Under the pieces are notes generated by a model. It did not search any database and was not told the origin of the DNA. It saw only the letters and a program-made list of their open reading frames with translations. Made by a program: the position numbers and the translations under genes. Below, piece by piece: positions 58,119 through 64,000 of a stretch of 64,000 nucleotides of DNA. Each line of letters begins with the position of its first letter. Positions within the stretch are counted from its first letter, which is position 1. The DNA comes from Paraburkholderia sabiae (GTDB taxonomy: Bacteria; Pseudomonadota; Gammaproteobacteria; Burkholderiales; Burkholderiaceae). The stretch is from the NCBI RefSeq assembly GCF_030412785.1, contig NZ_CP125295.1:1-64000 (forward strand). Reading direction: 5' to 3'.

Positions 58119-59327
58119 TCAGTCGCTCACAGTCGTACGCTTCGGGCGGCCGATGCCCGCGTAGTCGGGCAGCGTATCGACGGATTTGCCGATTGCCTTC
58201 GCGTACAGCGGCAGCATGTCGGCGAGCCGCTTCATGATGTCTGCGCGCCGCGCCGGCGTGTACGGGTGCACGTAGATGAAGCCCTGATCGCGGTTGCCGC
58301 GCGTCGCGACGGCGAGCTTGTCCCACAGCGTGATCGCCGCGCGAGGATCGAAACCGGCACGCGATGCAATGTCGCTGCCGATCACATCCGCTTCCGTTTC
58401 GTCGGCGCGCTCGTACTTCATTTCCACCAGCTGCGAGCCGATGCCGAGCGGCGCTGCGCCGAGATCGGCGAGGCCGAACAGCTGCGGAATCGACCCCGAT
58501 CCGAGCTGCCCCGCCTGCTGTTCGCCGAGCCGCTCGCGCGCATGCTCGCGCAGCGCATGCGCGATTTCATGGCCGAGCAGCATGCCGAGTTCGTTGTCGT
58601 TCAGTTTGACCTTGTCGAGCATGCCGCCGTAGATGACGATCTTGCCGCCCGGCAGACAGTACGCGCGAATATCCGGCGAACGCAGCACCGCGACGTCCCA
58701 CTTCCAGTTCTTCGAGCGGTCGTTCCATTTCAGCGAATACGGAATGAGCTTGTCGACGATCGACTGCACGCGCTGCACGTGCGGATCCGATGGCGGATAC
58801 AGCCGGTTCATGTGCTCGGCGCCGCGCGCGATCTGATCGAATTCCTCTGCCGATTGCGCTTCGAGCATCGGCGACGGAATCAGATTGCGGAACACCGCGT
58901 AGCCGCCGTAACGCAATTGCTGGTTTGGCTGGAACTGCGTCGGTAACGTGGGCGGCGGCGGGGTCGGTGCGGGCGTGCGCGCGGTAACAGGCATCTGAGG
59001 CGTTGCCGAGCCTGCATTCGATGGCGCGGATGCGCCGGATGTAGCCGTCGGCGCTGGTTCCGTTTTCGGTGCCGAGGGTGCGGAAGGTGCTGATGGAGCA
59101 GAAGGAGCAGAAGGAGCCGACGGTGCGTTCGCTGCGGGCGGCGTGCTGATATTCGATGTCGGCTCGGCGGCGTTTGCCTGCCACGGAGATACGACGCCGA
59201 AACCCGCGCATGCGGCAAGAACAGCGACATGCAACGCACGGGCACGCGCGCGCATGCGATATGCAGGCAATCGACGGGAAACGGCGCGCAAAGCCCGACC
59301 AATGGCGCGCCGCGACGCAAACACCAT
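58119..59327 (-). CDS. M48-family metalloprotease, exported
   Basis: A 402-residue zinc protease with the active-site motif HEIAH (253-257) in LLGHEIAHALREHARERLGE. A hydrophobic signal region ends near NAAEP (about residue 55). It is followed by a repeated APS stretch (69-87) and a Pro/Ala-rich linker up to about 130 before the catalytic domain. M48 proteases of this kind (BepA-like) act on outer-membrane protein assembly, an inference. The ATG overlaps the stop of the AmpG-like gene by one base (TGATG), so they are coupled. Confidence 0.88.
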   Translation of the reverse strand: MVFASRRAIGRALRAVSRRLPAYRMRARARALHVAVLAACAGFGVVSPWQANAAEPTSNISTPPAANAPSAPSAPSAPSAPSAPSAPKTEPAPTATSGASAPSNAGSATPQMPVTARTPAPTPPPPTLPTQFQPNQQLRYGGYAVFRNLIPSPMLEAQSAEEFDQIARGAEHMNRLYPPSDPHVQRVQSIVDKLIPYSLKWNDRSKNWKWDVAVLRSPDIRAYCLPGGKIVIYGGMLDKVKLNDNELGMLLGHEIAHALREHARERLGEQQAGQLGSGSIPQLFGLADLGAAPLGIGSQLVEMKYERADETEADVIGSDIASRAGFDPRAAITLWDKLAVATRGNRDQGFIYVHPYTPARRADIMKRLADMLPLYAKAIGKSVDTLPDYAGIGRPKRTTVSD

Positions 59328-60721
59328 CACGACTGCTTTCTCCAAGGGGCGATCCGAAACAACAGTAGCATGCCTGGTATAGCAAGCGCCGTGCAGACAA
59401 TGAAGTAGTCGAACCAGCCAATCTGCGCGACGACGAACCCGCTTGCCGCCGACGCCAGCGTGCGCGGCACCGAGGCCAGCGACGTGAAGAGCGCGAATTG
59501 CGTCGCCGTGTAACGCGGATCGGTCGTACTCGCGATGTACGCGGTGAAGGCGGCGAGCGTGAGACCCGTGGTAAAAGTTTCGAAGCCGTACACGATCGCG
59601 AGAGCAACCGACATCGGATCGAGCTGCACCGTCCAGCCGATGCCGAGCAGCGACAGCAGCTTCGTCGTCGCCGCACTGATTCCGACTGCAATGTCGTACA
59701 CGACAGTCAATCCCGGCGACGTCGGCCCGACATGCGCGAGCCACGCGAAGCCGAGCGTCGACACCATCTGCAGAATGCCGAAAATCCACAGCCCACGGCC
59801 GATGCCGATGCGCATCAGCGCAATGCCGCCGATGATGCCGCCCGCGAGACTCGCGCCGAATGCCGTTGTCTTCGCGATCACGCCAATCTGCGTGCGCGAA
59901 AAGCCGATGTCGAGGAAGAACGACGTCGACAGCGTGGTTGCCATCGTATCGCCGAGCTTGTACAGAAAGATGAATCCGAGCACGAACAGCGCGCCGCGCC
60001 AGCCGTCGCGCGTGATGAATTCGTGAAACGGTTCGATGATGGCTTCGCTCAGATTCTTCGGCGGCTTGCCGTGCACTTCGGGCTCGCTGACGACGAGCGT
60101 CATGATCATGCCCGGCAGCATGAACGCGGCCGTCACGACGAACACGGTCGCCCAAGGCATATGGTCCGACAGGATCAGCGCGAGCGAACCGGGCACGAGC
60201 GCGGCGATCTTGTACGCGTTGACGTGCACGGCATTGCCGAGACCCTGTTCGGTGTCGTGCAGCAGTTCGCGACGATACGCGTCGATCACGATGTCCTGAC
60301 TCGCGCCGAAGAACGCGACCAGCGCGGTCAGCGCGGCAACGGTCCAGATCGAATCGCGCGGCGAGACGATGCCGAGCGATGCAATGGCGACGGCGACGAG
60401 AATCTGCGTGGCGAGCATCCAGCCGCGCCGGCGTCCCGGACGCCAGCCGGGCAGACGCGGCACGTAGCGGTCCATCAGCGGCGCCCAGATGAACTTCCAC
60501 GTATAGGGAAACTGGATCAGCGCAAACAGGCCGATCTCTTTCAGGTTCACGCCTTCCGAACGCAGCCAGGCCTGAACGAGATAGACGAGCGTGAATAGCG
60601 GCAACCCCGACGTAAAGCCGAGGAAAACGCAAATCAGCATGCGCGCGTTGAGAAACGCGCGCCAGCCGGGGTGTTCTTCGTGTGCGGTTAGTGCAGGCGC
60701 CTCGTGTGGCGGGTTCGACAT
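59327..60721 (-). CDS. ampG: AmpG-like muropeptide permease (MFS)
   Basis: A 464-residue transporter with about 12 to 14 membrane segments. The AmpG pattern is seen in FLGFTSGLPLFTLVYLVQAWLRSEGVNLKEIGLFALIQFPYTWKF and DRYVPRLPGWRPGRRRGWMLATQ. AmpG brings anhydromuropeptides from wall turnover into the cell. The ATG at 60721 starts MSNPPHEAPAL. Downstream it is coupled to the M48 protease, and upstream metW ends 13 bp away. Confidence 0.9.
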   Translation of the reverse strand: MSNPPHEAPALTAHEEHPGWRAFLNARMLICVFLGFTSGLPLFTLVYLVQAWLRSEGVNLKEIGLFALIQFPYTWKFIWAPLMDRYVPRLPGWRPGRRRGWMLATQILVAVAIASLGIVSPRDSIWTVAALTALVAFFGASQDIVIDAYRRELLHDTEQGLGNAVHVNAYKIAALVPGSLALILSDHMPWATVFVVTAAFMLPGMIMTLVVSEPEVHGKPPKNLSEAIIEPFHEFITRDGWRGALFVLGFIFLYKLGDTMATTLSTSFFLDIGFSRTQIGVIAKTTAFGASLAGGIIGGIALMRIGIGRGLWIFGILQMVSTLGFAWLAHVGPTSPGLTVVYDIAVGISAATTKLLSLLGIGWTVQLDPMSVALAIVYGFETFTTGLTLAAFTAYIASTTDPRYTATQFALFTSLASVPRTLASAASGFVVAQIGWFDYFIVCTALAIPGMLLLFRIAPWRKQS

Positions 60722-60734
60722 GTGATGAGTGACG

Positions 60735-61343
60735 TTAGCTTTTCTTGACGCGATAGACCGCAAGACTACCACGCCAGTTCACGCCCCAACGCACCTGTTG
60801 GCCGCCATGCAGAACCACACGGTCGAGAATCTCGATGCCGACTTCCGGCGCGAGCGCCTCGAAGTCCTTGATGGTCAGCACGCGCACGTTCGGCGTGTTG
60901 TGCCACTGATACGGCAGCGATTTCGACACAGGCATGCGACCCTGCAAAACGGAAAGACGATGCGCCCAGTACCCGAAATTTGGGAACGACACGATGCATT
61001 CCTTGCCGACACGTACCGTCTCGCGCAGGATCGCAGCCGTCTGGTGAATGGTCTGCAGCGTTTGAGAAAGGATCGCAAAGTCGAAGCTGCCGTCTTCGAA
61101 GAGACGCAAGCCGTCTTCCAGATTCTGCTGGATCACGTTGATGCCGTTCTTCGTCGATGCGAGCACGCCGGCGTCGTTGATCTCGATGCCGTAGCCCGAC
61201 ACTTCGAGTTCTTCCGACAGCAGCGATAGCAGCGAGCCGTCGCCGCAGCCGAGATCGAGCACCGTCGCACGCGGCTCGACCCAGCGGGCGATCGCGCGGA
61301 AGTCCGGCCGCGTCGCAAGATAATCGAGAGCGCGCTGGTTCAT
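60735..61343 (-). CDS. metW: Methionine biosynthesis protein MetW
   Basis: A SAM-dependent methyltransferase-fold protein of 202 residues. It has [19 protein letters not shown] (the SAM-binding glycine motif), [11 protein letters not shown], and the MetW-type segment [40 protein letters not shown]. Its ATG overlaps the metX stop (ATGA), so it is made with MetX. In relatives MetW forms a complex with MetX that is needed for activity. Confidence 0.95.
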   Translation of the reverse strand: MNQRALDYLATRPDFRAIARWVEPRATVLDLGCGDGSLLSLLSEELEVSGYGIEINDAGVLASTKNGINVIQQNLEDGLRLFEDGSFDFAILSQTLQTIHQTAAILRETVRVGKECIVSFPNFGYWAHRLSVLQGRMPVSKSLPYQWHNTPNVRVLTIKDFEALAPEVGIEILDRVVLHGGQQVRWGVNWRGSLAVYRVKKS

Positions 61344-62485
61344 GCGTTGACCTCTGCAGCAATGCGTTCGTAGTAGGCGCGCATCAGGTTGTGATAGCGC
61401 GCGTCGTCGAGAAGGAAGGCATCGTGGCCGTGCGGCGCGTCGATTTCGCCGTACGTCACCTGGCGCTTGTGATCGAGCAGCGCCTTCACGAGTTCGCGCG
61501 AGCGCGCGGGCGCGAAACGCCAGTCGGTCGAGAAGCTCGCAATCAGATACTTCGCCTTCGTGTGCGCGAGTGCGGCCGTCAGGTCGCCGTCGTAGGCTTT
61601 CGCGGGATCGAAGTAATCGAGCGCGCGCGTGATGAGCAGATACGTGTTCGCGTCGAAGTAATCGGCGAACTTGTCGCCCTGATAGCGCAGATACGATTCC
61701 ACTTCGAACTCGACGTCGAAGTTGAAGTTGTAGACGTCCTCCGCGCCTTCCGCGCGGCGCAGCGCGCGGCCGAACTTCGCGGCCATGTCGTCGTCGGACA
61801 GATACGTGATGTGGCCGATCATCCGCGCGACGCGCAAGCCGCGCTTCGGCTTCACGCCGTGTGCGTAGTAATCGCCGCCGTGGAAGTCCGGGTCCGACAG
61901 AATCGACGAGCGCGCGACTTCGTTGAACGCGATGTTCTGCGCGGACAGCTTCGGTGTCGATGCAACCACGATGCAGTGTTCGAGGCGGTCCGGATACATC
62001 ATGCTCCACGCGAGCGCCTGCATGCCGCCGAGACTGCCGCCCATCACCGCGGCGAATTTCTCGATGCCGAATTCATCGGCGACGCGCGCCTGCGCATTCA
62101 CCCAGTCTTCGACGGTCACGACGGGGAAGCTCTTGCCGTACGGACGACCCGTCGACGGATCGATGCTCATCGGACCCGTCGAGCCGAAGCACGAACCGAG
62201 ATTGTTCACGCCGATCACAAAGAAGCGATTCGTATCGAGCGGCTTGCCCGGGCCGACCATGTTGTCCCACCAGCCGACGTTCTTCGGATCGTCCGCGTAG
62301 ACGCCCGCGACGTGGTGCGACGCGTTGAGCGCGTGGCACACGAGCACGGCGTTAGTGCGCGCGGCATTGAGCGTGCCGTACGTTTCGACGACGAGGTCGT
62401 AGTTCGCGAGCGAGCTGCCGTTCTGCAGACGCAGCGGCTCGGAGAAATGCATTGTTTGTGGAGTGACGATCCCGATCGATTCCAT
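61340..62485 (-). CDS. metX: Homoserine O-acyltransferase MetX
   Basis: First committed enzyme of methionine synthesis. The 381 residues form an alpha/beta-hydrolase with the nucleophile Ser151 in [15 protein letters not shown] and the catalytic His in DAPHGHDAF. Whether acetyl- or succinyl-CoA is used cannot be settled from sequence alone. metW follows with an overlapping stop/start. The leader upstream can form two alternative helices (62508-62573), a possible control element. Confidence 0.95.
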   Translation of the reverse strand: MESIGIVTPQTMHFSEPLRLQNGSSLANYDLVVETYGTLNAARTNAVLVCHALNASHHVAGVYADDPKNVGWWDNMVGPGKPLDTNRFFVIGVNNLGSCFGSTGPMSIDPSTGRPYGKSFPVVTVEDWVNAQARVADEFGIEKFAAVMGGSLGGMQALAWSMMYPDRLEHCIVVASTPKLSAQNIAFNEVARSSILSDPDFHGGDYYAHGVKPKRGLRVARMIGHITYLSDDDMAAKFGRALRRAEGAEDVYNFNFDVEFEVESYLRYQGDKFADYFDANTYLLITRALDYFDPAKAYDGDLTAALAHTKAKYLIASFSTDWRFAPARSRELVKALLDHKRQVTYGEIDAPHGHDAFLLDDARYHNLMRAYYERIAAEVNA

Positions 62486-62507
62486 TCATTCCGCCTTCTG
62501 ACATGGG

Positions 62508-62573
62508 GCGGCTAAATGGTGTCGGCGATTGCGCGGAAGGAAGATGTGCGCGGCTGACGACCTCTTTAGCCGC
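62508..62573 (-). promoter_or_regulatory. Leader of metX with two alternative helices
   Basis: On the minus strand GCGGCTAAA (62573-62565) can pair with TTTAGCCGC (62516-62508) over 9 bp. Its first six bases can instead pair with AGCCGC at 62555-62550. The two helices exclude each other and the distal arm lies about 23 bp before the metX ATG. A TATAAA box at 62580-62575 just precedes it. Regulatory function is inferred. Confidence 0.45.
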
Positions 62574-62722
62574 ATTTATAGTGAACCGGGACGATGGATC
62601 TCATCCGCTGGTTCGCGCGCCCGCAATCGAGTCAGCAAATCGGCGCGTTTTAAACCTGGGCCGTCATGAACGGCTGAGCGGAGAGTATATCGGAATTTCC
62701 GCCGCCCCTGCAGAAAGCGCCC

Positions 62723-63406
62723 TTACTGCAGGATCAGCCGCAATTGCGCGTCGGCCTGTTCGTTCGGCGCGCGCGAGAAGCCGCTGCGCACGAAACGATG
62801 CCAGCGCCCGATGATGTAGCTGAGCAGGAGGCTCGCGCGCACGACGGGATCGTAGTCGGCGGATAGAGGGATCGCGGGAATCGCGTGCTGTTCGGCGTGT
62901 TCCTTGTGACCCGACGCGTCCATCACGCCGAGCCGCAGACACTGCTTGAGCGACGCCTCGACGCGCTCGAGCAGCTGATTGACGCGCTCGGTGAGCCGCT
63001 CGTGTTCGCCGACGAGCGCTTCGCACGTCAGCACACGCGTCATGCCCGGATTCTTCGCCGAAAAATTGAGCAGCGTGAGCGCGATCGCACGCGCCTGCAA
63101 TATGCCGTTCGGCTCTTTCGCGACGATCTGGTTGATGAGGCCGAACAGCGTCTGCTCGATGAATTCGATCAGCCCTTCGAACATCTGCGCCTTGCTCGCG
63201 AAATGGCGATACAGCGCCGCTTCCGACACGCCGAGGCGCGCGGCCAGCGCCGCCGTCGTGATCTTTTCGTTCTTCGGCGCTTCCAGCATCGCGGCGAGCG
63301 TCTGGAGAATGTGCACGCGCCGCTCGCCCGGTTTCAGGCGCGTGGCGCGCGGAGCGGCCGGCTGGTCTTCGGTTACGTCCTCGTCATGCTTGCGGATCGG
63401 CTGCAT
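62723..63406 (-). CDS. slmA: Nucleoid occlusion factor SlmA (TetR family)
   Basis: Blocks FtsZ ring assembly over the nucleoid. The 227-residue TetR-type protein has a basic N-terminus with RATRLKPGERRVHILQTLAAML, the helix-turn-helix TAALAARLGVSEAALYRHFASKAQMFEGLIEFIE, and the all-alpha C-terminal domain. SlmA is identified by the resemblance of this helix-turn-helix region and by its place near metX in Burkholderia-type genomes. A general TetR regulator is the alternative. Confidence 0.9.
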   Translation of the reverse strand: MQPIRKHDEDVTEDQPAAPRATRLKPGERRVHILQTLAAMLEAPKNEKITTAALAARLGVSEAALYRHFASKAQMFEGLIEFIEQTLFGLINQIVAKEPNGILQARAIALTLLNFSAKNPGMTRVLTCEALVGEHERLTERVNQLLERVEASLKQCLRLGVMDASGHKEHAEQHAIPAIPLSADYDPVVRASLLLSYIIGRWHRFVRSGFSRAPNEQADAQLRLILQ

Positions 63407-63445
63407 GTCTGTCGTCCCTGTTGGTGCAAGGCCGGATGCTCTCCG

Positions 63446-64000
63446 TTACAGGTCGATCGGCCTTCCCGGGCGGGCGCCCAGTCTCAACGATTTTAGCGAA
63501 CGAATGCGACGGTCGACATAGTGCGGACGTCCCGTGCCCGGCAGACGCGCGAGCGTGCCGTCCGCGCGCGCATGCCGCGGCAGATGGCCGACGATCCACA
63601 CCGTGCGGATACCGAGTCGCCGATAGTTCTTCAGATGGCTGCGCGTGTCTTCGACGAGCACGGCATCGGCGAGACGCACGTGCGCGTCGCGCATCGCCCG
63701 GCGCAGCATCATGTGATCGGGCTTCGCGCGCCAGAAGCGGCGGTCGCGCATGTGCTCGATCGCAATAACGCGTTCGAACAGACGCTCGATGCCCAGTTCT
63801 TTCAAGACGTCCATCGCATACGTTTCGGGCGCGTTGGTGAGCACGATCTTACGGCCCGGCAGCGCATCGACGAGACGTTTCAGCCCGCGCTCGCTGCGCA
63901 GCATCGCGCGCAGATCGGGAAACGTGTGCACGTATTTCAGGAAGTCATGCGGATCGACGGGATGGTGACGCGTGAGGCCCAGCAGCGCCGCGCCGTAACG
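63446..64000 (-). CDS. HAD-family hydrolase, likely pyrimidine 5'-nucleotidase (partial)
   Basis: The 5' end lies beyond the right edge of the window; only the C-terminal 184 residues are seen. The open frame continues through the edge (residues YGAALLGLTRHHPVDPHDFLKY). HAD motifs II to IV are present: KIVLTNAPETYAMDVLKELGI, RAKPDHMMLRRAM, and VLVEDTRSHLKNYRRLGIRTVWI. This is the pattern of YjjG/SDT1-type pyrimidine nucleotidases. Motif I (DXDXT) is outside the window. Confidence 0.85.
   Translation of the reverse strand, partial: RYGAALLGLTRHHPVDPHDFLKYVHTFPDLRAMLRSERGLKRLVDALPGRKIVLTNAPETYAMDVLKELGIERLFERVIAIEHMRDRRFWRAKPDHMMLRRAMRDAHVRLADAVLVEDTRSHLKNYRRLGIRTVWIVGHLPRHARADGTLARLPGTGRPHYVDRRIRSLKSLRLGARPGRPIDL

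Noticed and set aside
62503..62814. Open frame across the metX leader
   Set aside because: Overlaps the slmA end and the metX promoter; composition of a shadow frame.

Overview
The window starts exactly at the ATG of dnaA and runs through dnaN and gyrB, so it looks like the conventional start of a main chromosome from a high-GC betaproteobacterium. Gene content and order point to a Burkholderia-type genome, most likely Paraburkholderia or Caballeronia. The supporting marks are: dnaA-dnaN-gyrB; def-fmt-htpX-rsmB-ntrYX; mreBCD-mrdA-rodA beside gatCAB; queCED with the CX14CX2C type of QueE; and metX-metW-ampG near slmA. The genus is an inference from gene order and protein character; no database search was run. 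Almost everything is chromosomal core. I saw no insertion sequence, prophage, CRISPR array, rRNA operon or plasmid gene.

Layout. 1-5.5 kb: replication initiation and gyrase. 5.5-14 kb: an AraC/GyrI-type regulator with a small partner, then ethanolamine catabolism without a microcompartment: permease, EutB, EutC, then on the other strand a DUF779 protein and an acetaldehyde dehydrogenase, divergent from an EutR-type regulator. 14.0-14.44 kb: a gene-free stretch with DnaA boxes. 14.4-19.2 kb: a zinc-ribbon protein, DbpA, a methionine/glutamine-type aminotransferase, an omega-amidase-like hydrolase and an amino-acid binding protein. 19.3-22.05 kb: an ECF sigma locus with two anti-sigma-like membrane proteins and a small secreted DUF4148 protein. 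22.1-33.1 kb: tRNA-Lys, thioesterase, patatin, 2-hydroxyacid dehydrogenase, PEP carboxykinase, LysR regulator, topoisomerase III, thioredoxin-like protein and DprA. 33.4-41.9 kb: def, fmt, a LysE-type exporter, htpX, rsmB, a DUF4390 protein and the NtrY/NtrX-like two-component pair. 42-44.3 kb: tRNA-Phe and the queuosine precursor genes. 44.5-46 kb: an HpcH/HpaI aldolase and a Sel1-repeat protein. 46-52.5 kb: the elongasome cluster on the minus strand. 52.9-58.1 kb: gatCAB, a PPK2 kinase and exonuclease III. 58.1-64 kb, minus strand: M48 protease, AmpG-like permease, metW, metX, slmA and a HAD hydrolase cut by the window end.

How the parts work together. The ethanolamine genes form a full route: uptake, cleavage to acetaldehyde and ammonia, oxidation to acetate, and a dedicated regulator. 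The que genes make preQ0 from GTP-derived dihydroneopterin triphosphate. The mre/mrd genes make the rod-shape peptidoglycan machine. gatCAB supplies amidated tRNAs.

The most interesting signal is the ECF sigma locus. Its three transcription units each carry GGAATAA/GGAATAG, 15-16 bases, then GTT upstream (19301, 20160, 21711), which suggests one small autoregulated regulon. Other leads are a DnaA-box cluster near 14.2 kb, two mutually exclusive helices in the metX leader, an NtrX without its ATPase domain, a long palindrome between ddh and pckG, and a tRNA-Phe with a mismatched acceptor stem.
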